Part shown: piece after piece, positions 1 to 6,549 of the stretch
Position numbering within the stretch: position 1 is the first letter of the stretch
Layout of the letters: each line of letters opens with the position of its first letter
NCBI GenBank assembly: GCA_030601615.1
Contig: JAUVTH010000012.1
Span: forward strand, 1 to 15,599
Direction of reading: 5' to 3'
DNA length: 15,599 nucleotides
Source of the DNA: Gemmatimonadota bacterium
GTDB taxonomy: Bacteria; Gemmatimonadota; Gemmatimonadetes; Palauibacterales; Palauibacteraceae
Notes under the pieces: model-generated
Seen by the model: only the letters and a program-made list of their open reading frames with translations
Database searches by the model: none
What the model was told of the DNA's origin: nothing
Made by a program: the position numbers and the translations under genes

Positions 1-1021
1 AGAGCATGGCCCAGAACGGCCCCGCAGCGGCGTTACCCCACGACCAGAACTGTTCGCTCGACCCGGCGAAGACGTCGATCCGCACCGTGACGAAGTAGGC
101 CGCGATCCAGAACAGGATCGCGCCGACGAAGGTCGTGTTCCGGAGGGCCGCGGCCGGGTTCATCCTCTCGAGAACCCGCATCGAGAACACACCTATCACC
201 GAGGCGACCAGTCCGATCATAGCGTACAGAATCGGAAGAGCGAGGGCTGCCAGCCGTTTGTCCGGCGCGATCGTAGCCACGGTTACGCCCAGCACGATCG
301 TCGCGACGATCGAACCTACGTATGACTCGAAAATGTCGGCGCCCATGCCGGCCACATCCCCGACGTTGTCTCCCACGTTGTCAGCGATGGTAGCCGGATT
401 GCGCGGATCGTCCTCCGGGATTCCCGCCTCGACCTTCCCGACCAGGTCGGCGCCCACGTCAGCGGCCTTCGTAAAGATGCCGCCGCCGATTCTCGCGAAC
501 AGCGCTATCGACGACGCGCCCATCGCGAAACCGCTGACGATCTGCCCGAACGTCAGCAATCCGACGCGCTCGGGCTGGAAGATCAACAGCACGGCACCGA
601 GACCCGCGAGGCCGAGGCTTCCCACGGCAAGACCCATCACAGCGCCGCCGCTGAACGCCACCCTGAGCGCTTTCGCCAGCCCGGATGCACGGGCTGCCTC
701 CGTCGTGCGCACGTTGGCCCGGGTAGCAGCCTGCATGCCCAGGAAGCCGGCCATGATCGAGCAGGCCGCTCCGAACACGTACGCGGCAGCGGAGGATGGG
801 CCGATCAGCCAGTAGAGCATCGCCGCCACGACCAGGACGAACGGCATGAGAATCGAGTATTCACGTCGCAGGAAGGCCATCGCCCCCGATTGGATGGCGG
901 CGGCCAGCTCGCGCATGTCCTCGTCTCCGGCGGGTTGGCGCTTGACGTAAATATAGAGCAGCAGCGAGAACACCAGGCCGCCCAGCCCGAACCACAGGGC
1001 CCAGGTCATCCATTGCTCCAC
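1..1021 (-). CDS. hppA: Membrane-bound H+/Na+-translocating pyrophosphatase, N-terminal half
   Basis: Integral membrane pyrophosphatase that couples PPi hydrolysis to pumping of H+ or Na+ across the membrane. The minus-strand frame runs off the left edge, leaving about 340 residues, roughly half of a typical protein. A long N-terminal helix is followed by several more hydrophobic helices. The family's catalytic signatures are intact: DVGADLVGKVE at about residues 178-188 and DNVGDNVGDVAGMGAD at about 204-219, which carry the Mg-PPi-binding Asp residues. The GTG start at 1021 is chosen because GAGAGG lies about 7 nt upstream; an in-frame ATG at 1009 has worse spacing. The gene follows pth by 43 nt, probably as the last or late gene of the prs operon. 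The residues that separate K+-dependent from K+-independent enzymes lie outside the window, so subtype and pumped ion cannot be assigned. Confidence 0.95.
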   Translation of the reverse strand, partial: MEQWMTWALWFGLGGLVFSLLLYIYVKRQPAGDEDMRELAAAIQSGAMAFLRREYSILMPFVLVVAAMLYWLIGPSSAAAYVFGAACSIMAGFLGMQAATRANVRTTEAARASGLAKALRVAFSGGAVMGLAVGSLGLAGLGAVLLIFQPERVGLLTFGQIVSGFAMGASSIALFARIGGGIFTKAADVGADLVGKVEAGIPEDDPRNPATIADNVGDNVGDVAGMGADIFESYVGSIVATIVLGVTVATIAPDKRLAALALPILYAMIGLVASVIGVFSMRVLERMNPAAALRNTTFVGAILFWIAAYFVTVRIDVFAGSSEQFWSWGNAAAGPFWAML

Positions 1022-1064
1022 GAGAAGCCTCTCTTGTCTTCCGTTACCAGATCAACGCGAGCCC

Positions 1065-1634
1065 TCAACCTCGATTGAAGGCACTCATCGCGGACTCCAT
1101 GCCCTCGGCGAGCCACGACTCGGTCGCAAGGGCCATCCTGCCGAACTGTTCCAGAACCAGCTCCTCGTCGCCGGACGACGGTGCCGCCAGCACCCAGTCC
1201 ACCAGATCCAAGTCCGGGTGGTGCGGCGTGCCGATCCCGATTCTGAGTCGTCCGTACTCCCTGCTGTCCACCGCGTCCTCGATCGACTGCAGGCCATTGT
1301 GCCCGCCCGCCGACCCCCTGCCCCGCATTCGAAACCGCCCCGGGGCCAACGCAGCGTCGTCCACCAGTACGAGAAGGTCCTGCTTGAACTGAAAATCCGG
1401 ACCGGCCAGGTACCTGGACAGCACTTGACCGCTCCGGTTCATGTATGTCAGCGGCTTGACGATTCGGAGGTCGACCGAGCCGACGCGCCCGTCCGCAGAA
1501 GCCTCCGCTCCGGCCGGCCGGAAGGCACCGAACGACCATCTCGACGCGAGGTGATCCGCCAGCCACCAGCCGACGTTGTGCCTCGTGTCCCGGTAGCGAT
1601 CGCCCGGGTTGCCCAGGGCCAGAATCAGCTTCAA
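1065..1634 (-). CDS. pth: Peptidyl-tRNA hydrolase
   Basis: Cytosolic esterase that cleaves peptidyl-tRNA released from stalled ribosomes, recycling the tRNA. The 189 residues match the usual bacterial Pth length. Family residues are visible: N9 in GNPG, catalytic H19 in RHNVG, N66 in TYMNRSG, D93 in VDDAAL and N113 in GGHNG. The start is TTG at 1634; translation from there gives the expected N terminus MKLILALGNPG, and GGTGG sits a few bases upstream. It lies 18 nt after rplY, in the frequently conserved order prs - rplY - pth, so it is probably co-transcribed from the promoter before prs. Nothing is broken or missing. Confidence 0.97.
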   Translation of the reverse strand: MKLILALGNPGDRYRDTRHNVGWWLADHLASRWSFGAFRPAGAEASADGRVGSVDLRIVKPLTYMNRSGQVLSRYLAGPDFQFKQDLLVLVDDAALAPGRFRMRGRGSAGGHNGLQSIEDAVDSREYGRLRIGIGTPHHPDLDLVDWVLAAPSSGDEELVLEQFGRMALATESWLAEGMESAMSAFNRG

Positions 1635-1652
1635 TCGTCCACCCGGGAGACG

Positions 1653-2321
1653 TTACTCGTTGTCCGCAGCCGACTCCTCGTCGTCTCCACGCGCAGTGAT
1701 TACTTCGGGCTCGACATCCTCGTCCAGCTCGGCGATCTCCTCGGCCTCTTCCTCCTCGACGGCGAGCACCTTCGGCGGCACGATCGTGCAGACCGTCAGG
1801 TTCTCGGCCTCGAGAACCGTGACATCACCCGTATCGAGATCACCCACGTGCAGCGAGTCTCCGATGTCCATCTCCGAAATTTCCACCTCGAAAAGCGAGG
1901 GGATATCCCCCGGGAGGCACTCCACCTCCAGCTCGTAGCGGATGACCTGGAGGATGCCACCGTTCCGGACTCCCACCGGGGTACCCTCGAGGCGCACCGG
2001 TACTCCAACCTTGATCTTCTCTCCCGCCGTGATCTCGAAGAAATCGACGTGGAAAATTCGCGGACGATAGGGGTGGCGCTGAATCTCACGAATCAGGACA
2101 GGCTTCGGTCTCGAATCTCCTACCTTGAGATCGATCAGCGTGTTCTCCACCGAGATCTTGCTTATCAGCGCCCTGAATTGGAGCTCGTCCGCCTGGACGG
2201 CGACCGGCTCCTCGCCGTGACCATATACGTTGCCCGGGATCATTCCGGCGGCCCTGATCCTGCGCATCGCGCCTTTGCCCGTCTCGCTTCTCGTTTCGAC
2301 CTGCAATATCGCCTTGCTCAT
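1653..2321 (-). CDS. rplY: 50S ribosomal protein L25, long CTC/TL5 form
   Basis: 5S rRNA-binding protein of the large ribosomal subunit. The 222-residue length marks the two-domain CTC (TL5) type rather than the short enterobacterial L25. Residues 1-93 are the L25-like RNA-binding domain (TGKGAMRRIRAAGMIPGNVYG near the start, then HVDFFEI). Residues of about 95-190 are the beta-rich CTC domain (VPVRLEGTPVGVRNGG, VECLPGDIP, VGDL). The last 34 residues are a strongly acidic, low-complexity tail, a common feature of this form. The ATG at 2321 has GAGGA 6 nt upstream. It sits 48 nt after prs and 18 nt before pth in a likely operon. Some homologues are general stress proteins; no stress promoter is visible here. 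Confidence 0.96.
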   Translation of the reverse strand: MSKAILQVETRSETGKGAMRRIRAAGMIPGNVYGHGEEPVAVQADELQFRALISKISVENTLIDLKVGDSRPKPVLIREIQRHPYRPRIFHVDFFEITAGEKIKVGVPVRLEGTPVGVRNGGILQVIRYELEVECLPGDIPSLFEVEISEMDIGDSLHVGDLDTGDVTVLEAENLTVCTIVPPKVLAVEEEEAEEIAELDEDVEPEVITARGDDEESAADNE

Positions 2322-2369
2322 CTTCGATCCTCGCGCATCGCCCGGCCCCGGCCGGCTGCGTGACTATGG

Positions 2370-3329
2370 CTATGTGAACAGCTTGCTCACGGAACGGTTG
2401 TAGTGCGTGCTTTCGATAGCCCTCGCGAGAAGCGTGGCTACCGACACCGTCGTCAGGTTCCTGAGCGCCGACTTCTTCTCCTCCGGAATGGCGACCGTGT
2501 CTGTCACCGCCAGTTCCACGAACTCCGCCCCGTTCAGTCGATCGACCGCCGGTCCGGACAGCAGGGCGTGTGTGGCAATGGCATATACTTCCCGCGCCCC
2601 GCGCTCCCTCAGCGCATGTGCGGCGTTCGCCATCGTCCCCGCCGTATCCACCATGTCGTCGGCGATGATGCACCGCATCCCGTCGACGTCTCCGACCACG
2701 TTCAGCACCTCGGCCTCGTTCGGGCCTGCACGCCGCTTATCTATGATGGCCAGTCCACCGCCCAGACGCTTTGCGTAGCCCCGGGCCATCTTGGCCGCCC
2801 CAACATCCGTGGCGACGACCACGAGGTCGTCCCAGTTCATGCCCGCGTAGCGGGCCATGAATACGGGCGCCGCATACAGGTGGTCCACCGGTATGTCGAA
2901 GAACCCCTGCAACTGGTGCTGGTGGAAATCGATCGTGATCAGCCGGTCTGCCCCGGCCGCCACGATGAGATTCGCCATCAGCTTCGCGGCGATCGACACC
3001 CGCGGCTGGTCCTTCCTGTCCTGCCTGGCATAGCCGTAGTACGGGACGACGGCCGTAACGCGGGCCGCAGACGCGCGCTTGGCGGCGTCGATCAGGAGCA
3101 GAAGCTCCAGTATGTTCTCCGCCGGCGGGTTCGTCGACTGGATCACGAAGACATCCCGCCCACGGACATTCTCATCGATCCTGACGAAGATCTCCCCGTC
3201 AGCGAACCGCTTGATCGTGACCTCGCACAGCGGCTGGTCCAGTTCCTCCGCGATGTCCGCCGCGAGAGACGGGTTCGACGTGCCCGACAGCACCATCATG
3301 GGAGTACCGGTGGCCGACAACTCCGTCAT
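2370..3329 (-). CDS. prs: Ribose-phosphate pyrophosphokinase (PRPP synthetase)
   Basis: Converts ribose-5-phosphate and ATP to PRPP, the precursor of nucleotides, His, Trp and NAD. The 319 residues are the normal class I length. Visible signatures are KRFADGEIFVRI (about 40-51), the ATP-binding stretch YYGYARQDRK (97-106), DFHQHQLQGFF (134-144), the flexible-loop K198 in IDKRR, and the PRPP-binding loop DDMVDTAGT (224-232). The C terminus SVSKLFT is typical. The ATG at 3329 has GGAG about 10 nt upstream; ATGs at residues 11-12 lack a ribosome-binding site. It is the first gene of prs - rplY - pth - hppA and is preceded by a near-consensus promoter overlapping the end of mscS. Confidence 0.98.
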   Translation of the reverse strand: MTELSATGTPMMVLSGTSNPSLAADIAEELDQPLCEVTIKRFADGEIFVRIDENVRGRDVFVIQSTNPPAENILELLLLIDAAKRASAARVTAVVPYYGYARQDRKDQPRVSIAAKLMANLIVAAGADRLITIDFHQHQLQGFFDIPVDHLYAAPVFMARYAGMNWDDLVVVATDVGAAKMARGYAKRLGGGLAIIDKRRAGPNEAEVLNVVGDVDGMRCIIADDMVDTAGTMANAAHALRERGAREVYAIATHALLSGPAVDRLNGAEFVELAVTDTVAIPEEKKSALRNLTTVSVATLLARAIESTHYNRSVSKLFT

Positions 3330-3382
3330 GTCTGTATTGCTCCGTGCGCTCCGTCGTTGACGCGTTCCAAAAACAGCCGTGC

Positions 3383-3411
3383 ATTTTACACCGGAGGTCA
3401 GGAAGCGTCAA
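3383..3411 (-). promoter_or_regulatory. Sigma70-type promoter for prs operon
   Basis: On the minus strand a -35 box TTGACG (3411-3406) and a -10 box TAAAAT (3388-3383) are separated by exactly 17 nt. Transcription would start near 3376, giving a leader of about 47 nt before the prs ATG. The promoter overlaps the last codons and stop of the upstream channel gene, so prs expression can be independent of it. The -35 surroundings (GGTTGACGCTTC) are identical to those of the tRNA-Gln promoter. Confidence 0.75.
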
Positions 3412-4495
3412 CCGCGACGGTCCCCGCCGCATCGGCTGGAAGATCGCCGGTTCGACTCAGATACAGAAGCTGCGTCGGGTAGGCGAACTCGACCCTTGCC
3501 TCGGTGAGCCGGCGCATGAGCGCCAGGTTGATCTTCTCCTGCACGTTCATGAACGCCTTGTAATCAGGCACCGTCATATAGTAGACGGTCTCGAATTCCA
3601 GGGCGGACTGGCCGAGGCTCTTGAAATGGCAGCGATCGAACCGGGTCAGCTTCTCCGATTCGACGATTTCCTTCACCCAGCCCGGTATCTCCGACACCAC
3701 GTCGGGATTCGTCTCGTAAACGATTCCGAAGGTGAACGAGCCCCTTCGTTCCTCCATGCGACCGTAGTTGCGGATTCGGCTACTCAGAAGGTCGCTGTTC
3801 GAGAACACCAGTTGCTCGCCCGACACGCTCCGCAGCAGCGTGGTCTTCACTCCGACCGACTCGACCGTCCCCCCATAGTCGTCGATCGTCAGGTAGTCTC
3901 CGACCAGGAACGGCTTGTCGAAGATGATCGACAGGGACGCGAACAGATCCGAGAGGATGCTCTGGACCGCAAGGGCTATCGCGATCCCTCCGATTCCGAG
4001 ACCCGTGATCAGGGCAGTGACGTTGACCCCCCAGGCCTGCAGAACGAACACGAACACGAAGAACCAGATCACGGCGCTGCCCGCGTAGCGAATCAGGTTG
4101 AACGAGGTGGCGGCTGCGGAATCGTCCAGGTACCTGGCCTGTCGGTAGTGCACGAGGAACGTCCTGTATCCCTCTACCAGCCACAGTCCGATCTGAATCA
4201 GGACGGCTGAGGCGAGCACGCCGTCGATCAGGGTGGCGATCGCGCCCGGGAGCTCCACCAGACGTGCGCCCGCATAGATCCCGGCGGCCAGGTAGAGGAA
4301 GCTCTTCGTGGCGGCCGCGGCTGCCACCACGGCGTCATCGACGTACGTGTTCGTCGACCGGGCGAAGCGTGTCACGCGACGAACGAGTCGTGGCACGACG
4401 ACCCATAGCGCTCCCGCCGTCAAGACGGTGACGGCGATCCCCTTCAGCCATATTTCGATCGTGTTGCCGAGCACGACTTCGTTCAGAAAATCCAT
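3398..4495 (-). CDS. Mechanosensitive ion channel, MscS family
   Basis: Predicted inner-membrane channel that opens under membrane tension to release osmolytes. From ATG 4495 it has 365 residues. Hydrophobic segments lie near 15-35, 60-80, 86-108 and 131-153, then the Gly/Ala-rich pore helix typical of MscS at about 154-176 (GLGIGGIAIALAVQSI), followed by FDKPFLVGDYL and a cytoplasmic beta and alpha/beta part (SNSDLLSSRIRNY, YPTQLLYL near the end). The frame stays open upstream to 4696, but that stretch reads as non-membrane, low-quality sequence; ATG 4495 has GGAG about 10 nt upstream and begins the hydrophobic protein, so I use it. The gene is divergent from the Ser/Thr kinase and lies upstream of prs. 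The specific paralogue and its gating are not assigned. Confidence 0.92.
   Translation of the reverse strand: MDFLNEVVLGNTIEIWLKGIAVTVLTAGALWVVVPRLVRRVTRFARSTNTYVDDAVVAAAAATKSFLYLAAGIYAGARLVELPGAIATLIDGVLASAVLIQIGLWLVEGYRTFLVHYRQARYLDDSAAATSFNLIRYAGSAVIWFFVFVFVLQAWGVNVTALITGLGIGGIAIALAVQSILSDLFASLSIIFDKPFLVGDYLTIDDYGGTVESVGVKTTLLRSVSGEQLVFSNSDLLSSRIRNYGRMEERRGSFTFGIVYETNPDVVSEIPGWVKEIVESEKLTRFDRCHFKSLGQSALEFETVYYMTVPDYKAFMNVQEKINLALMRRLTEARVEFAYPTQLLYLSRTGDLPADAAGTVAVDAS
3402..3413 (-). repeat. 12-bp repeat copy 1 (GGTTGACGCTTC)
   Basis: Identical to 6538-6549 on the same strand. It contains the -35 box of the prs promoter and lies at the end of the mscS-like gene. The two copies bracket the tRNA-Gln, kinase and channel genes. 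Confidence 0.6.
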
Positions 4496-4696
4496 GCTGA
4501 TGCGTCTCCGGTGGTTTGCTCCGAGCGGCGGTGGCCCGACCTTCGCCGAGTGCGGCAATCTCGCCAGCGGGCCGGAAGGCGCAAGACCGAGTGACCGGCC
4601 GGGAACTAGTCGTGTCGATGCTTCGCTATACTGGCAAGGTGGAGTAGCATGGATGGATTGCTCCCGACGCACCTCTGACGCGATGAACGGCAACAC
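4496..4696. other. Divergent intergenic region between mscS-like gene and kinase
   Basis: About 200 bases between two head-to-head genes, so promoters for both should lie here. On the plus strand I see a good -10 (TATACT at 4627-4632) and a short upstream frame. On the minus strand I find no convincing -35/-10 pair for the channel gene. No RNA gene or long repeat is visible. Confidence 0.6.
4604..4632 (+). promoter_or_regulatory. Possible promoter for the Ser/Thr kinase
   Basis: TATACT at 4627-4632 matches a -10 box in five of six bases and would start transcription around 4639. The matching -35 position (AACTAG, 17 nt upstream) is poor, so the promoter may need an activator or another sigma factor. 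It lies just before a strong ribosome-binding sequence (GGTGGAG, 4638-4644). Confidence 0.35.
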
Positions 4697-4715
4697 ATGG
4701 AACAGAAGGTCGTAG
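4653..4715 (+). CDS. Short upstream reading frame (20 codons) before kinase
   Basis: ATG at 4653 follows GGTGGAG with 8-nt spacing, the best ribosome-binding site in this intergenic region. It encodes 20 residues (MDCSRRTSDAMNGNTWNRRS) and stops at 4713-4715, 19 nt inside the kinase gene in a different frame. A second start, ATG 4649, gives only nine residues. The kinase ATG itself has no visible ribosome-binding site, so this frame could serve translational coupling. No homology is recognised and it may be chance. Confidence 0.25.
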   Translation: MDCSRRTSDAMNGNTWNRRS

Positions 4716-6355
4716 CCCCATACACGACCACGCCGACCCTGTCGACGACTCCGGCGGGCTCCGGGATGCGCTGGATGCCATCGGACATTCTCGAGCAGAC
4801 ATGCAAGCGCGTGGGCATCGCCTCATTCGTGTTCGCAGGTATCTGGGCCTGGGTGCTCGTGATGAACAACGCGGTGTGGCGCCTGTTCGGTGAGCTTCCG
4901 TCGCAAGTGGAGCAGTGGACGAGTTTCGGGAACCCGATCGCGATCGTCGGCCTACTGCTCTCGCTGGGCATGGTCTTCGCAGCGGGTCGCCTGCACCACG
5001 AGCCCGAGAAGCTTCTCGACGTCGGGCTCGCGTTCGAAGTCGCCTCGGCCGGGCTGGTCGGAGCCCTCAACTGGTGGGTCCCGATTCAGGGGGGCGTGGG
5101 CGTGTCCTGGATATGCGTGATCATCATATTCTATCCGGCTATCGTCCCGGCCAGCCTGCGCAAGATTCTCGTCGCTTCTCTCATTGCGGCCTCCATGGAT
5201 CCGCTGTGGTACCTCATCGGCTTGCAGCGCGGGGTCCAGTACGGTCTGGACGGCTACTCCCTGCTCTGGGCTTTCACGCCCAACTACGTGTGCGCCCTGC
5301 TCGCCGTGGTCCCGGCGAAGATCATCCGCAATCTCGGCCGGCGCGTGTCCAGGGCTCGGGAGCTCGGGGCCTACCAGCTCGGCGACCTCCTGGGACAGGG
5401 CGGAATGGGCGACGTGTATCGGGCCACACACCGGCTGCTGGCGCGACCCGCCGCGATCAAGCTCATCCGGCCCGAGGTGCTGGGGGGCGACTCCGAGAGC
5501 GAAGCACGCGTGATCGTGGAGCGATTCCGGAGAGAGGCCCATGCGGCGGCCAACCTCCGATCCCCTCACACGATCGAGTTGTACGACTTCGGTGTTACGG
5601 ACGAAGGAGCGCTCTACTACGTGATGGAGCTCCTGGAGGGCCTGAACCTGCAGGAGATGGTCGATCAGTTCGGTCCGCTGCCGGCCGCCCGCGCTGTTCA
5701 CCTTCTCAAACAAGCCTGCCTGTCGCTGGGAGAGGCCCATGTCCACGGTCTGGTGCATCGCGACATCAAGCCGTCCAACCTGGTGGCGTCGCGGATGGGC
5801 CTGGCGGTGGATTTCGTGAAAGTCCTCGACTTCGGCCTCGTGAAGAAGACCTCCGGCGCCGGAGCCGAGGTGACGCACCTGACGTCTCCTAACGTGACCA
5901 CCGGCACGCCGGCCTTCATGGCACCCGAGGTGGCACTCGGGAACCGGCCGGTGGATCGCCGCGCCGATATCTATGCCCTCGGGTGCGTTGGATACTGGCT
6001 GCTTACGGGCCGGACTGTGTTCGAGGCCCCTACGGCAGTCGCCATGCTGATGTCCCACGTGCAGGACGAGCCCACTCCTCCTTCGCAAGTATCGGAGCTC
6101 CCCGTTCCGCCGGAGCTCGATCGGGTGATCCTCGACTGCCTGTCAAAGGATCCGGATGACCGTCCCACCGATGCAGCGGTGCTGTATCGGCGACTCGCCG
6201 ACTGCCCCATGCCCGATCCGTGGAACCGTGATCGGGCGGTCGAGTGGTGGACCCTCCACCTCCCGGAGCTGTTCGGACGGGACGGCGAGGAAGACTGGGC
6301 TAACACCACGGGCCCCATCGGAGCCGTGACCCCAGCGCTGGCGGCTGAGGAGTAG
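4697..6355 (+). CDS. Membrane Ser/Thr protein kinase with N-terminal multi-helix domain
   Basis: Eukaryote-like (Hanks-type) kinase of 552 residues that phosphorylates Ser/Thr on proteins; targets unknown. Residues 1-210 hold about six hydrophobic helices (roughly 39-57, 79-97, 107-130, 136-152, 157-175, 190-210). The kinase domain runs from about 225 to 500: Gly loop GQGGMG (233-238), catalytic K255 (AIKLI), helix-C E280, HRDIKPSN (354-361), DFG (378-380) and APE (409-411). All key residues are present, so it should be active. A short acidic tail (501-552) follows. Most bacterial relatives have the kinase domain first and then one helix with an extracellular sensor; here the order is reversed and no outside sensor domain is seen. 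The ATG at 4697 lacks a clear ribosome-binding site, and a short upstream frame overlaps it. It is the only plus-strand protein gene in the window. Confidence 0.93.
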   Translation: MEQKVVAPYTTTPTLSTTPAGSGMRWMPSDILEQTCKRVGIASFVFAGIWAWVLVMNNAVWRLFGELPSQVEQWTSFGNPIAIVGLLLSLGMVFAAGRLHHEPEKLLDVGLAFEVASAGLVGALNWWVPIQGGVGVSWICVIIIFYPAIVPASLRKILVASLIAASMDPLWYLIGLQRGVQYGLDGYSLLWAFTPNYVCALLAVVPAKIIRNLGRRVSRARELGAYQLGDLLGQGGMGDVYRATHRLLARPAAIKLIRPEVLGGDSESEARVIVERFRREAHAAANLRSPHTIELYDFGVTDEGALYYVMELLEGLNLQEMVDQFGPLPAARAVHLLKQACLSLGEAHVHGLVHRDIKPSNLVASRMGLAVDFVKVLDFGLVKKTSGAGAEVTHLTSPNVTTGTPAFMAPEVALGNRPVDRRADIYALGCVGYWLLTGRTVFEAPTAVAMLMSHVQDEPTPPSQVSELPVPPELDRVILDCLSKDPDDRPTDAAVLYRRLADCPMPDPWNRDRAVEWWTLHLPELFGRDGEEDWANTTGPIGAVTPALAAEE

Positions 6356-6383
6356 GAAGGCTGCACGAGAAGTACAGCCTTCC
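6355..6383 (+). terminator. Hairpin at the kinase stop codon
   Basis: Perfect 9-bp stem GGAAGGCTG (6355-6363) / CAGCCTTCC (6375-6383) with an 11-nt loop, starting on the last base of the kinase TAG stop codon. No T-run follows, so intrinsic termination would be weak. It competes with the smaller hairpin at 6374-6393. Confidence 0.5.
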
Positions 6384-6393
6384 AGAAGGCTGT
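6374..6393 (-). terminator. Hairpin downstream of tRNA-Gln
   Basis: An 8-bp stem with a 4-nt loop (6374-6381 with 6386-6393), read on the minus strand as ACAGCCTT-CTGG-AAGGCTGT, lies 8 nt beyond the tRNA 3' end. The bases that follow (TACTTCTC) are only moderately T-rich. It probably ends the tRNA transcript and prevents read-through into the convergent kinase gene. Confidence 0.5.
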
Positions 6394-6401
6394 TGAAGGT
6401 A

Positions 6402-6472
6402 TTGGCCCCCCAGGATTCGAACCTGGATTACCGGCTCCAAAGGCCGGGGTCTTGCCATTAGACGAGGGGCCA
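6402..6472 (-). tRNA. tRNA-Gln, anticodon TTG
   Basis: A complete 71-nt cloverleaf can be drawn on the minus strand: acceptor TGGCCCC/GGGGCCA, D stem GTCT/AGAC, anticodon stem CCGGC/GCCGG with loop CTTTGGA, T stem CCAGG/CCTGG with loop TTCGAAT, and discriminator A. The anticodon TTG reads CAA and CAG. The 3' CCA is not encoded (the DNA continues with TA), which fits the cca gene found in this window. It lies 71 nt after ispE with its own strong promoter. Confidence 0.97.
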
Positions 6473-6518
6473 GGGAACACGCAGGCGGTCAGGCGTTGGC
6501 GCGTGCGACCGCGCTTCG

Positions 6519-6547
6519 ATAATCGACCCGGGCTCGCGAAGCGTCAA
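6519..6547 (-). promoter_or_regulatory. Sigma70-type promoter for tRNA-Gln
   Basis: TTGACG (6547-6542) and GATTAT (6524-6519) are separated by exactly 17 nt on the minus strand. Transcription would begin near 6512, about 40 nt before the mature tRNA 5' end. The -35 box contains the ispE stop codon TGA (6546-6544). Confidence 0.7.
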
Positions 6548-6549
6548 CC
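6538..6549 (-). repeat. 12-bp repeat copy 2 (GGTTGACGCTTC)
   Basis: Identical to 3402-3413 on the same strand. It contains the -35 box of the tRNA-Gln promoter and the ispE stop codon. Confidence 0.6.

Noticed and set aside
135..815. Plus-strand open frame of 226 codons at the left edge
   Set aside because: The opposite strand encodes the unmistakable pyrophosphatase signatures here; the plus frame is Ser/Pro/Ala-rich noise.
1040..1070. A third GGTTGA over a stop codon (end of pth), as a possible hppA promoter
   Set aside because: Only GGTTGA matches the 12-bp element well, and no acceptable -10 box lies 16-18 nt downstream.
1218..2363. Long plus-strand open frame of 381 codons opposite pth and rplY
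   Set aside because: It is antisense to two clear conserved genes, has biased Arg/Asp/Leu-rich content typical of high-GC shadow frames, and no recognisable domain.
3445..3470. CCGGTTCGACTC resembling a tRNA T-arm
   Set aside because: No acceptor, anticodon or D stem can be drawn around it, and it lies within the channel coding sequence.
2403..3482. Plus-strand open frame of 359 codons opposite prs
   Set aside because: Entirely antisense to prs and the end of the channel gene; arises from strong third-position GC bias.
4496..4696. N-terminal extension of the MscS-like protein by 67 residues
   Set aside because: The stretch lacks family character and precedes a good ATG with a ribosome-binding site that begins the membrane part.
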